Shown piece by piece: positions 25,744 through 40,700 of a stretch of DNA of 64,000 nt; the stretch's first letter is position 1, and every line of letters starts with the position of its first letter. The stretch comes from Heliocidaris tuberculata. Its lineage: Eukaryota; Echinodermata; Echinoidea; Camarodonta; Echinometridae. A program made the position numbers and the translations under genes. Location of the stretch: positions 14,519,200 through 14,583,199 of the forward strand of contig CM046835.1 in assembly GCA_025618425.1 (NCBI GenBank), written 5' to 3'. The notes under the pieces are model-generated. The model was not told where the DNA came from, ran no database searches, and saw only the letters and a list, made by a program, of their open reading frames with translations.

Positions 25744-28700
25744 AACACCTATGCAGGTTAATTGTCATGGAAATATCAACACTTACCAAGAGTGACATTC
25801 ATCAGTTTGGATGATGTATCCTTCTGAGTAGCTATGGCCTCCGTGGTGGCAGGGGCAACTGGTCGGCAGCACGCAGCTAGTTCCGTTCCAGACAGAGTCC
25901 TCAGCACACACGCATCCACCGTAGCAGGTGGCCGCCGAGCAAGCCTCGAACTCGTGCATGTTGGCGCAGGTCTTGATGCAGGGGGAGACACATGGGACAT
26001 ATACCTCGTTGGCGAGACACGCATCCATGGGGCAGTCCAGCTCCTCGCATGTCCATGCTCCAGAGTCACAGACGCTAAAAGATGAAACAAATTTTGTTAC
26101 GTTTGATTTCTTTTTTCTCATTAGATTAGTTCATCTTGTTTTTAGAGCCAGATCCGCACTGAATGCGATTCTTCGTAAAGAGAAACAAACGGCCACACAC
26201 GTGACCATCTAATTTTGCCTCATTGCCAAAAAATCAGATTACATTTTATTGGTATTTTTATATCACCAGTTTCTTACATGAAAACGATTTCACTTTCTTT
26301 GACAATAATTAGTAATTTCCTAACCATAATATTTTTACAGAAACATTTAAAAACGCCCTTTTGAAAGAATATGATGTACTCTCATTTAAGATAATTACCC
26401 TCCATTTGTTGGGGATAAGATTGTTATTCAAATATCCAAAATGAGAGATTTCTACTACAATACAAATACTGAAAAAGAGATTTTAATGAACTATTTTTCA
26501 GGCTTTTGGCCACACACGTGACTGAGAATGGCCCACAAACATACCATCCCTCTTTTTGTAACTCTACTGACAATCATTCTTTCAACCTAGGATTCATATC
26601 CCTTAGATTATGTTGTCATTACTTTACAAATTGCTGAAAACGTCTACATGGTTCTTGTTCAAACAGCGTTGAAATCTGGGGGATGTCTCCCTCCTTTCTT
26701 TAATGATCGGAATGGGGGCATGTTATTGCGTTGTTTTTCCTGGTTTACTTCGTCACGAAAAAAATCACCATGATAAACTCACCAGAAACCACAACCTTTC
26801 TCTATCGTTTCCCCTGGGGCATATGTCTCGTCGGTGTCGGGGTCTACGCAAGGGCAGTTCTCAGGAGCCACGCATGCACCGTTGGGAGCCATGACGGAGC
26901 CATCAGGACATGCACATCCTTCCACGCAAGTCTCATCGCAGACCGAGTTGGATGAGAGGGCGTTGCATGTCGTTTCGCACATGGGATGACAGGGGCTGTA
27001 CACGAGTCCACCCTCGCAGCTGATCCCTATAAATTGGTTTAGACCAGATCGGCAGTAGATGTTCACGTATTGATATAAGAGTTCAAAATTATCAGGTAAA
27101 GCATTTATGATTCAAAAGTTTATGTTTCAAAATGCTTACAGAAGTGCCAATGAGATTATGTAAAATATAAAGATTATGTCAAAAGTGTGATTAAATCTAG
27201 ACATTATTGCTGTAAATAGGAACTTTAGAACTATTGTAAGAATACTTAATAGTTAAATGACACGATTAGAAATTACTTGAAACCGTTTTACAATTCATTA
27301 ATAGTTTAATACAAACATTTTACTTTGTACCTTTTGAAGTAATTTAGGATTTATTCGTGTTTTTTTTTTTTTTTTGTTTTTTTTGTTTTTTTAATTGGAA
27401 GACGAGTGGGAATACAAACTCTAAACCTACCACATCCAGGGGTATCTGCACGCCAATTTACGATCACGCCTTTTGCTGCACACTGGGTTGCATACATAGC
27501 AAAAATTTCACATTTGCAGGTGTCCCCAGTCTCACAGTTACATACATCACTTCGACAGGCTTCATAAAACACCTCTGGGTCAACATAATTCCGGCAAGCT
27601 ATAGGCAAACGAGAATAATGTGAGAAAAAAAATTGCATGATAATTTTTTTTGTATTATTATGTAATGTTTAAAAAAAATTAAAATCTAGAATAAAAAAGA
27701 GAACATTTTTCTCGGTACAGTAAAAGGACAGAGAGTTACATAAACTTGAATCTCGTTACTGTAAAAGTGGGATTAAATCTAGACAATTTAGCATAGGAAA
27801 AATATATTTCAATGAGTCTGAACGTTTAACCATGTTAACAGCAAAATGTTTGAAACACAAAGACCTACCAGCTATTAATACAAAGATTGGTCAACGAAGC
27901 CTTCAGATTAGGAATTGTTATTCAGTCTGATATCAACACTCTAAATGTTTAACCTCATCCCTTTGTCTTTTGCACGTTGTATAAGTGTTCCAGAGCTACC
28001 CCCAATCCAGTGCAACGTCCCTTAAATGAATTCTGTAGCGGAACCTACCAGCGAATGCATCATCGGTGTAGAGTCGGTTACATTCTAGCTCAGCTGTTAG
28101 AGCCTTTTGGGAGTAGAGATCACATGGATCAGTGCCTGGATCATCGCTGGCATCGGGACAGGATGAACCAAGCTTCCACTTGTTAGCAAATGAAGCTGGG
28201 TTTGATTCGATATCGCCTGTTGAGGAAAACAGTCCAAGAGAAAAGATGGGTTGGTGATAGCATTTGCATTTACCAAGAATTTATAGAAACAAGACTCCAG
28301 ATCTGAATACAAATTTACTATCTCATGTAGATTGACATCCCTATTCCCTGTATTTTTAAAAAGAAAGCGCATTTTGACTAGCCGTGAACTACCTGCTTCG
28401 GTGTAGAAGTCATCGCGCTGGTTGTTGTTGTATGTACCACACAGACCACAGGTTGCATTGAGATGCCTTTCATCAGCCATCACAACTACGCGATTGTTGC
28501 CATCGAAGAGGATGGTCAGGCCATTAGCCATCACGGCCTGTATGCAAATGGAATTTAAAAAAAAACAAAAAACAAGTTGTTGAAACGTAAGAGATCTGGA
28601 ATATATTTCATCGATATGAAAAAAAAATAACTCAAACCGAAGGCTAACTAATAAATTCCATAAACCAGAATGTTACCTCCGTTATTTTTTTCACTGCAAG

Positions 28701-31700
28701 TGCATCAAGATCAAGTTCATGCCCTTAGAGAATGAATCATCTCAAGTCTCGTGTTTATGGTTGTATTTGAATTTTGCGAGGAGAAAGATTAAACCTGTGT
28801 CCGACATTGATCTGCAAATACCCAGATACCTGAAGATTTTCAAAACAAATTACGATCAAACGTGTTTCTACATGGTTCAAATTCAAATGCAGGAGTTATG
28901 GAAACATAACTTTTGCAGTAAATCTAACTTACAGCAGTTTGATGCTGAGTTGGTTGGTTCAAGTAGATGCTACCAACTGTCTTGGGGAACTCTGTTACTT
29001 CTTGACCATTGATGAGCACTTGATGGCCTCTGCGCAGACGAACAACATTCATTCCATCTTCCAGAACAACGGCCTTGACACAAGAGGCACCCTCCATTCC
29101 GCAGGCGGCATTTTCAATGTTCACCATGTACAGGCTGCCCAAGCTCCAACAGTCCTTGACTAGGGTGTAGGTGCAGGTACCAGCGAAATCGTAGTCATAA
29201 CTATCGAACGTGTGGTAATGACCATATCCACTGACTTGGCACATACCTGATAGAAAAAGACATTACTACTCTCAGCACTATAGGGCATAAAATTGATGTG
29301 AAACATGATAACTCAAGGCTTCGTCTATATGGCTGTTTCTATCAGGGGCAGCGAAATTTTTCTGGTGGATCGTATCCCCCCCCCCCCCCGGAATTTCTGA
29401 AGACTGAACAAAAAATATATGCAGCAAATAATGAGTAAAAGGCTGCAACGCCCTGTTTAGACTGTGAAATGCTCTGAAATGCAAACTTTCACTCTGCAAA
29501 ATGAAAAATTTCCTCGCTCCCTCGCATACTAGTAGGCCTACTATACAATATCATAGAAGATCAGAAGATTTCTAAACCTGGTACTATTTAGACAGATATT
29601 CCCCTGTGCTTTACAATAGACAACGTAAACACCCATTACACAGTCAGCCTCTCCCTTGAATTATTCGAGGGTTTTGACCTCCTATTTTGTATAAATGGCG
29701 ATTTAATGCTTGAAATTGCCTGTGCGATCATAAGTGCTCTAGAGTGACGTGTCAGACCCCTTCCTCGGTCGCCTGCGATTTGCAAAACCTTCTTTACGTG
29801 GGGTATTGGGATGAATAAACATAGACCCCCATCTGGTCGCTAGTCGCGTCCCCCGGCCATGACAAGAAATCGCCGCCCCTTGTTTCTAGTCAAAGGAGTC
29901 TTCTTTTTATTTTCGAACGAACATGTTTTGAGGAAAAACGTTGCTTTTTGTTTCACTTCTCAGAAAATATCAGGTTTGAAAATCAGTAAATAATAGAAAT
30001 CGTGAGTCAATCTCTTGAAAGGATTACGTTATTAGCTAATGGATAATATTTGATGATCTAAAGTAATTTGTATCAGACATCCAATATCAGTTATCCTACA
30101 TCTTAAAATCATATAAACAAGGGATCTTACCTCCGCAGTCGTTCTGTGAGCACTGCCACTTTCCATCAACGCATTCACTGAAAGTTAAGGAAAAGACATT
30201 GAAAGTAAGAATAACAAAGTTGTTGAATGATTCAGATCAGTGGTTATACTAACCACTTGACGATGTCCTTGATTTCTCTACCACTCTTTCCCCTTTTCCG
30301 TTATATTTGTAAAAATAAGCTACTCTCAATTTCCGTTCTCTTATTACATGAAGACTTGAAATAATCAAATTCAATACATTTTAAAATTGTACCTGGCACT
30401 ACCAATGCAAGATTCTCTTTGAAGATTTTGATAAATTCTGCTGAACAGTAGTTTTTACTGAGCAATTCTCTTTTAAGAAGAAAATAATGTGAATTGCATT
30501 ATCATTAATCAATACTCCTATAAATATTCACATGATTCTAGAGAGCTATTGCATATATTTCAGTGGAATAAAGATGTAAGTATGATAAGATGTCTAATTA
30601 TTCAAACACGATACCGGATGAATGTAGCCCATCATATGGAGTTGCATTTTCGTATCTGGGTCCCGTTTCATAAAACGTGTGATCAATAACAACTGCCACA
30701 TTTCTATGACAAAATGTTTTCTCAGCCAATCAGATGCAAGGATTTCAGTAGCTTATAACAGTTATTGCTACTTGTTATTGATAACAAGTTTTATAAAACA
30801 GGGCCCTGACCTGAAGTACTGCGCTCTTCAAAATAGCCCATCTCATGATTTCAGATTTAGATTTTATTTCATTTCATTGTCATTTTTCAAAGTGTTTAAC
30901 ATTTACTATTGTGCAATTAACAATATACAAAATAATTGACAACAAAACTAACTGCAGAAACATTTTCGATTATTACAAGCTAGATAATAAAGAGCATTAA
31001 CGTTCTGTGAGCCACTTTCCATCAACGCATTCACTGAAAGTTATGGAAAAGACTTTGAAAGTAAGAACAGCAAAGTTGTTGATTGATTCAGATCTCTGCA
31101 CTACCCACCATTCATTGCATCCATCTGATATCTGCTTTCCTGGTTCGTACTCTAGTCCTTGCCATGAGCAGAAACACTGGTTAGCGTTGACGCACTCGCC
31201 TGATGATGATCGGTAGGTTCCTGTAGGACAGTGACAACCCTCTATGCATCCCACTGTTTCATCCGTCTCGCAGTCAGCTATGGCCGTGCTGCAGCCCCTC
31301 TGGGTGCATGCCGATCCACACTGCTCATACACCTTGTCCACCGCACACTGGAAAGCTGTAAGGTTAATGATTAAAGTAAAATATAATGTTTATTGCTGGA
31401 TTAATACACATGCATACTTGTGAACCTCAAATGGACAAATGGATGTTTTTATGATGACCAAATATAAATAATCATCTCCCTCCAGCAACTTTTGAAAGTT
31501 TGTTTCACAATTCACGGTTTATGGGTAAACAGTAAAATTCACATGTTAAAGATTGTTGAAACATAATGGTCTACCACAGGATGACCTGTTGTCCATATAC
31601 ACTTGCTATATAAGGTAAATTATGGAATATGTAGCACCTATGTGGAATGGAGATCTCACCAAAAACCAAACCACAAGGTTTGAAAGAGTACAAAAGAGAG

Positions 31701-34700
31701 TGTTAAAGGTCATTGTTAGTAGAAGATACACAACATACGTTCCCGTTACTGTTCTAGATCAACTCAACTTAGAATCCTTAGCTGACCGAAGAAAATGATT
31801 GTGTTTGTCATTCTCCCAAAAGAGCCTGCAGCAGACCAACCAATTTAAACAGTATTTTCCACCTAAAAACAATTCTAGAGTTTTGAGACACAAACCCCAA
31901 ATCCCTGAATTGCGATGTAAAACTAATCGTATGCAAAATAACGCAATTCCGTACTTAATTCGTACACTTAACCAATGCAAGTAATTTGATGACTGATCCT
32001 AATAACTGCTTAAATGGTTAGATGTTAAATGGTATATGCAAACTATGTTCTTCTCTTCATCGTAGTATATCTGTCTATCCTTCCCCTGTCATTTAACCTT
32101 CTTATCTCTCTCTCTCTTTCTCTTTCTTTCTTCCTTTAACTTGTCCTGACTACTCAAAGCGCTCCCTTTCTTCTTTAACTTCCCTCCCCTCTTTCTCTCT
32201 TTCTCTTTCTTTTTTCTTTTACTTTTTTCTTTTACTTACTCTTGCTATTTTCAGTGAAAATTTTCACAACTTACTGCATATATAATTATCATAATTCACA
32301 ACTCGGAAATTGTCATATCGCATTGTTTGTTTATTATGATTTTATATTTCTTTAGCATTAATTTTGTATGCAATTAATTCTTTCTCTTTTTACTACTATA
32401 ATTACATGCCATCTATTTACCGTAGTAGTCAATGCTGTTACCGCTATTAATGCAAGTGCATATCAACCGATAATTTGCTCTTTATTTTCCTTTCTTTGCC
32501 TAAAAACAGTATTGCAAATAGATGATTTCTTTTTATAATTTACGTTCATTTGGATAGCATGACATGTTTTTACACTTTATGAAACTTATTATATTAATAA
32601 TTATATCTCTTTTCCTCAGTTTGCAATTTTCTTACAGACACTCATCGAAATAAATTAATAATTAATAGTTCATTAAGTTGTATGTACGACTTTCAGTTAT
32701 CGCTCCTATCACAATGTCGGCACTCTGTTCACGCTAAATTCTATTCATAGAAAATGTATACCATCACCCAGTGCTAACAATAACCATAAGGTATATTCCT
32801 GTGTGTAGTTAATGATACTTTTATGTTTTCATTTTGATGAACATTATTTGAAAGATACCCACTGTTATTTTTTTTGAATTACCCATCATGTAAATTGTTA
32901 ATTTGAATGTAGTATTTACGATGTATACTATTTTCTATATTTGTAAATTGTGCACAATTCAACGTCATGTTGCGACGCATGATTATTTTTTAATAAATGC
33001 CATTTTGAATTGATTTGAATAGAATTCATAATAATTATTGCCCCAGACAATGTATTCATATCAAGCCTGTGTATATAATCTGCACTTTCTGGTCAGCAAT
33101 AATTGTTTGCACCATCACATGTCCAAAATTCTTTCGCGTTTCCTACCAATTCACCACTGTTCTTTTGATAAAGAGTAGCAGGCATAGACGAAGGTATTGC
33201 CACATACGGACTGATCCTTAGTCCGGTAACGATGTCAAGAGTCCCTTTATAGATAGAGTTACTACATGGACGTCCTATTTTTTTTTTTTTTTTTTGCACC
33301 AAAATGGCGTTCGAATTCTTTCTATTTAGAACACTCAGGTGCTCATCAGAATTGAATAGAATTGTTACGTAATAGCGGTACCAAAATGGCGTTCAAATCA
33401 CGGGTTGTCGTAACTCTCCTATAAAGGGACTCTAAGGATATCCACAAGACCACGCCTCCATTTACCATCCAACAGACGCAAAACACTATATTTCTACTCA
33501 CGGCAGAAGTCGTAAGACCTCCATGAGACCTGGAAGCCCCTTCGAGAACACTCCTGGGTATAGGCCGTGAAGGCAGCACACTTGCAGTCGTTTCCTGTCT
33601 TGTTATCCCCTTGAGGCTTCATCTCACAAGCACAAACATCCTGCTCACATGCAGTTACGTATGGCTCAGGATCTACAACCTGTTTTAGATAGGGAAATTA
33701 AGCTTCGATGTTTTAAAATTCCGCATGGAAAATAAGAGAAGGTTGAGTTCAGGGAAAGTAAAAAAAAATAATTTGTGTGTTTTCTCATTCCATTTATGCC
33801 AGTTTGGAAGAATATCATAGTAGAAATGTCCCTTGAAAAGTATTGCTCTTCAAAAGTGTTCGGGCCGAACATTCATGCCACCTGTGTGTATAGTCCCATA
33901 TACAAATTTCTGTGTACAGTATAATGTGCTTGTCATCGAGACTAGATCAATATCTCATAATTTTGATGACTCCAAATACTAACAGTATACACCCATTCTT
34001 ATTTAGACATGATCACCCTTTCTTTCACAATGCCTAATCGCATGACCAGAACTCAACTATATCTTTAATGCTTTGATTTTTATTCTTGGACAAGTAAATC
34101 AGACTATCATCCGGACATATTTTACTCTTTATAGGACAATCATCTTGGTATAATTATGCATTCTCGGAAAAATACTCTGAGGACAACTACCACCAAGAAA
34201 AAAGAAAATATCCCCATGGAACTTTCTCTAAATGGTTGATTGAGAGCGGTACAATAACTAACCTGATGGCAAGCCATGAAGGTACCATGACGTAGTTGAG
34301 CACACTCAGATTCAGCAAACTCGGCTTTCTTCTCAGCCTCATCAGATTCAAAGTTGGAGTATTGTGTGCATCGTAGTGGAACAGTCGGTACATCTGGGCA
34401 ATAAGCAGGATCTAAAGAATATGGAAAAGAATAGAAAAAAACGCAGTCGAAATGTTGTTTGCTGAAAACCCTACCTTCATATGAAACTAAAATGTATTAA
34501 GACATCGTCATACCAGTGTCATACACTATTCATTTGTAATCAAAGATATATTGATATGTCATATTGATAATGGTTGCTGATTATTTAAGAACTAATTTAA
34601 ACATCCCTCTTAAAAGTGTCCTATCTTTAAGTAATTGGTGAAGTTAACTATACTAGTACGACGGATCGATATACATGCAGACAATAAATGACGTTTAAAT

Positions 34701-37700
34701 GGCTATAGATTTTCGCTACTTCTCTTGCAGGTGTATATTGCAATTCACAGCTACTAACCAAACAGCGTAAAGGGGAGAAGCTCCTACTACCGATGAGAGT
34801 TCTTACCTCTCTCATCCATTCCCTTCCAGGAGAGACCGAAGCTGTATGCATCGTCAGCGACCGTACCACTAGGTGTACGGAAGTCGTTGCTTGGATCTTG
34901 GTCAAACACTCCGCATAGACCACACGTGTTACCGTTGAGTGAATCAGAGGTGATGTAGACTGTGATGGCTTCTTTTCCATCATACAGGATACTAAAGCCC
35001 AATCCGCTGGTTGCTAAGGTGTAGTGAGCGATGCGCTCGAGAACCAGTCCACCTGCCTTGGTGGGTAAGGTCAGCTCCGAGTCCTGATAGGACGCGACGC
35101 CACCGGGTCGAAGGTAAATCAAGTCGGTAGGGTTACCGTTGTCGATCAAGACAGACCTGGTGATCAGATATGTGCAGCCAAAAATTAAGACGATTTGCTA
35201 AGAGCCGCGATGGTACAAAAGGGCAGTAGAAAATGTTTTCGTAAATATCAAGATTTGACTTAAACTAGGAATGATCAAATGGTCTAGGAATGGTCAAACC
35301 AAACATGAACAATGTTGTATGTAAACTCATGTCATTTCTCTAACTTTCTTTAGCTTTAATTTTTTTAAGGAACACCATGAGGGACTTGAAAGGTCACACA
35401 ATGGGCTTAAAAGAATTCTCTGACCAAAAATGTTCTCTCTAGAGTCGATATTTGACATTACATGGATAGCTAAATTGTGTTTCTTTTGAAAAGGCCTCAT
35501 AATAAGATCATTCTCTCTTCAGGCGGCCTTTGACCATGTTGACACTTAATGCAGAGTTAAGTATTGTGTCTTTTTAAATCTATAAACTGGAATAAAGATT
35601 GAAAATCGAAACAAACCTGTAACAGGTGTTGTTTTCTTTGTGCTCCTGACAGTTGAGGTCATTCTCAACGTAGATATGGAAGGAGAAGTCAAGGCAGTCG
35701 GTGACCAGGGTGTAGGTGCACGCCCCATGGAAATTGAAGAGCTTACCATCGAATGAACGGTAGTGCTGCTGGGACCAAGCCTGGCAATAACCGAACTCTG
35801 AAATTGCTGCAAATATACAGTTAACAACAAAATTATTCGTACCCTTTGTCAGTTTTGAACTCTTTTGTGTTTTTCCCAAGAATGAAAAGGGAACAAGTGC
35901 AATTTGGGCATTGGTTGAATACTTTTAATTGTCAGCTGTAGGTGAACAATGACTGTGGTTTAAACCATTTGCATAACCATGGGAATGCTGTATTATATTC
36001 GTTTTCTGGCATTTTTAGAAGTATCCATACTTTGGTCCAGGCATGGCATTGAAACAATTTTTTTTTATATAAATGCAGATGTTTCAGACATTCCTAAGAT
36101 TCTGTAAATGTTTTGTAACTATTCAAGAAAGGGTATGAATAGTTGTGGACAAGCCATCTTTCGTAAAAGGCAGGGAGAATAAAATACCCCTGAACCATCA
36201 AATGTTGCAAATTGTCTTGATGTTCTTCAGCCTATGCATATAGTAACATAATGAGGATTTTAGTGTAAAGTATTCAGCAAGTTTGGTCCCACACTCCATC
36301 CCCCCCCCCCCTTACACATTCAAAATGTAGCTACGCCTCTGCTAATAATCCGCTCAAGACAGATAGACTAACAGACAAGATTCGTGATACTTACATGGTA
36401 CCTGAGTAGCAGGTGGAATGGTCGTAGCTGTCGTCGGTCGTCTAAGGATGGGCATAGCTGCTCGGGCAGCGCGTCTGTGACCAGCTGTAGTAAGAAGGAA
36501 TGATATGGCATTGTTACACGATGAAAAGTTTTAACTCTTTGCCCTGTGCATTATGAAACCCATGGCTGCTGGATTATTTCAAAGGCTATATCTTTTGTAC
36601 GTGATTTCTGTCGACGATCGTCGACAGAAGCGAGAACCCGGAAGTGACAGTGGTCGACATTAGCGGGCTATGAGTTAATTATTCCCTAAGAGGAGGTTTG
36701 AATCGGATTTCACAGTTCTATAAAATAGGAATATTTATAGTATAATGAGAAAAATTAAAATTTAGTTCACTGTCCTATGAAAATGTAAAATATGCTTTAC
36801 TCTCATAATAAATGAAATACTCGATGTATTTGAAATTAGGAGAATGTTGAAAAGGGAGTCAACAAGTTGTATTTCCATGTTGTCGTTACATGAATTTGAA
36901 CAAAATTTGAGTGTTTTTCTTATACTTTGAAAAGAGTGGGCTTACTTAATAATTTATAGACCCTGAATAGCGATCCATAAAATATAACCTACATCAAACT
37001 TATTTCAAGACGCGTTGAAAACTAGATGAGCATTCTATGGCCTATAGGTCTATGGAAGCTTTCTGTGAATTCAAAACCACATTGTAATACACAATTCCAA
37101 ATTGATGAACGTGCTCATTGTCTACACTTACTCCACTGCGTAACTGTATAAACATAAACGGCACATACCTAAATAGATAATTCTCACAATTTGCGTACCT
37201 TTTTGCTCAGTTTTGACGACCTTTAAAAAGAATGCTTTTCTAAAGTGATTTATACTATAGACATTAAATTATTTACATTTGTTCTCACTATTTCTACTTT
37301 TTCAGATCAATGTACATGATATCCAAGTTGCCGCAACCTTGTTATTACATAATGTGCTCGTTATTTGTACGTCAATGGTTCCTCATATCACACCGTTTGA
37401 ATTGCTTCGCTATGCTACCTGAAAACACAACGCTTAAATGATGTGGGCTGTTCTATAATTGCAGCGGTCAAATTAAGCATTAAACACACAAACAACATAC
37501 TCGCTCTTAAAGGGCCGTGCTATTAAGGGCTTTGTAATGTATTCCAAAACATTATTAATATCGTTGATTGAAATGAAGGGAGGATGATAAAGCATTTATA
37601 GCTATTTTTCTCAAATATATTAATATTCAGTTTCAATGGTGTGAAATGGAAAAATAGGCATAAGGCTTATAACCTACTTTAGAAAATTGCGGTATTTACC

Positions 37701-40700
37701 TTGTCCCGAACCATAAAACTCTTTTATGTTTGTTTACTGCTTGGTTATAGTTTTCAGGGGTTGTAGTTTGTGCAAATTATACATATCAAAAACAAAATTG
37801 ATTATACCTACAAAAGCAGAGTTTTTGTGTATTACAGCCCCCCCCCCCCCCCTCCCTTCTGGATCCTCTCATCTCTGCTCTCAAGTTTCTTTCTTTTTTT
37901 TTTATAATAGAATGCATCTTTTCGCAAGATCTCGAATAAATGAGGTCATAAGATTTTCCGTTTTGCCATTCTAAGCCTGACAACCACACAACATTCTGTA
38001 GTTAAAGACATCACGATTATTTATCGCCGATGCGACAACAAATAGATCCGGAGTGTGTTTTACATGTTAATTGTTTGATAAGATCCAACCAAGCGCCGCT
38101 CTTATCAAAATCGAGGCTAATATGTTTTCAGCTTCTATAGTAGAAGACTTGTGACGTATTTCATGGAATGATTAATTTGACCATTTCTTACTTTTCTACC
38201 TGCATGTGTTGACGTAATACGACAAGCCCTAAGAATGTTAATGTGTTTTTGTTTATTTGATTCATGGCTCTGTATGTTAGCTAGTAATGTGTATTGATAA
38301 TACGAGACGTTCTGGTAGATATGCCCATTCAACATTATATCCAACACATTTTAAACTACACGGAAATATAAAATATTAACACAGATATCAATATGCATAT
38401 TTTTATCCACGTAGTCATAAAGGTTTACCGAATCAGTGTTGAAATGATTACCACTATGCTTGAGGTATTCTATTTTGTAAGTCCTCTCCACCATTGTATT
38501 GGTTGAAAAAGGTAATTGCAATCGTAGTATTTTCATAAATACATAATATGAATACGTTTGGTGCGGCGTTTATGATATATTCATCAGCGAAAAAATCAAA
38601 TTAAAGAAATATAATTATAGTAACTTACGATGGTTCATAATCGGTGCGTGGTTTCCATCTCGTGTGTAGAACGAGTATTCCGGTCTGTGACGAAAGATAA
38701 GAAAGTAGGCATACACAAAAATTATTTTTATCTGTATTCCTAAAAATCGAAACAGTTCATACTTTAAATATTTAGTGTCTCGAAATCATCTCCGACATTC
38801 CATTCTCCATGTCAAAATCGAAAGAATGCATCGTATTGGGTTATTATTCATTGTATATAATTAATAATATTGAAAGATCAGCATAAAAATACGAACCAGA
38901 TTCATTCCCTTTGAAACCTAAAGCGCTTCTTGCAAATTATATATTTGTTTAAGAACCTAATCCTACATGGAAAGCTGAAGTTTGATATATATAGCTATAG
39001 AAGCGAGGAAGCAAAGCGACCGAGCGTTAGATGTTTATCCACTTTTAACCCTCAAAGAACAAATAAAATATTATTATACCTCTTTTATACTTCTACGAAA
39101 ATTCACAAAGAAGCACGGCAACCTATCGTTAGAGTTTCTTTCTAATTTTGAACATTGATAATCGCTAAGCTGTTCAAGACATATATTCGAAGCGCAAGTT
39201 TAAAGAAAATCATGAAAAATTATATTCGAGCCCTTTAGCAAGGGCCAAGGCGACCGAGCGTTTGTATTCTATTTTCAAAAGTTGACCCTATATTTATTTG
39301 GGTGCAAAATTACGAGATCCTGAAGAGAAAGTGAATCGGCCCATCTTTATATATTTTTCGTTTTCAAAACCATTTTAAACACTTTTTCTCATGTATTAAG
39401 CAAATACAAGGACCATGGCTTTACTTTGCTTTCTCCCCTCTCCTTTTCTGTCCTTTCCAGGTTTTTTTTTTTTTTTTTTTTTTTTTTGCGCCCCATTTAG
39501 GTGCCGCCCGGAGGCACGTGCCTCTTTTGACACCCCCTCCCACCCTTAGATAAGTCACTGCCAGTTTTAATACATCTCTTCCTGGGAGTCAGGGAAATAT
39601 AACGCTTATGGAAAGTGGGATCAAATGAAGTTTTTCAACAACAGGAATTAAAAGAAATATGTTTTTCAGTGTTTTTTAAACACATAAATCCATTTTATTT
39701 AAACATTAATTGTAACTACTTTCGAGGCTGTTTGTTGAACACTGGGCTAAACGATAAGTGTTTGCCTAAATAATAAATTGTGTGGGCTGAAAATAAGCCA
39801 AAAAGTTTATAGAGGTAACACAAAGTACACTTGACATTCTACCTTCTGTATGCAACCATTGCAATAATGAACAATAACATGAATGGAGTGTTTGTTTCAC
39901 TAGGCGTAAGCGCAAGAGAAATTTACAGAAAATGGCGTTCAAATGATTTTAGATTTCAATATTTCAACATATTACATTTTGGTCAGTATGTTTAAACATG
40001 TTTGTTAAAAGTAATAAAAGATATGAAACATTTCCCATCCATCGTAGTGTAAGTTTTGAGGCGTACAAATTCCTCACAATCGTCTTCATTTTCGGGAGGC
40101 AAATAAATGCATATAGTTATAGTTCAAACAAGTTTACACAAGATGTCTGGTATGTAAACTTAAACTTAAACTTTGCAGATCCTCTTATATCATATTTATC
40201 TTTCATTCACTAAATACTTGAAGACAAATGCATGGAAGCATTTTAAAAGCTTTTTACTACTACATTAAAGATGATTGGTACTTTTATAACAAAAAAGATT
40301 ATACAGGATTTCAAAGTCTAGCAGTACGTATGGCTCCTAAAAGAATATTAAATGAATAATCTACTCAAAACATTCAGAAAAGAAAGATAATCGATTGGCA
40401 GGTTATTTGGTGACGCACTTGTTTTATATATGTACTGATTTGCAATATAATTTTTTCAGCACAAGAACATTGTTCATATACCTACAGAAACTTGGCTTTG
40501 ATAACTCATGTTGCAGTTGACTACATCTGGGGGGCTGTTAAGTATTTAATAACATTACATTTTAAATGCATTTGCTTAATTGGAGACATCACGAGAAAGA
40601 TAGGTAGGTGAGAAATGAATAACCATCTTTTCAACTTGAAACATCCAAAATTCACAACTCTCTTATTTTTATCGTACTTTGTTCAAACCTTCACTGATCT

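Noticed and set aside
25834..26085. Plus-strand open frame opposite exon 15
   Set aside because: Shadow of the Cys-rich TIL exon on the minus strand.
31005..31041. Use of the upstream exon 9 copy as a real exon
   Set aside because: A 5-nt deletion shifts the frame, the donor is gone, and TAA follows at once.
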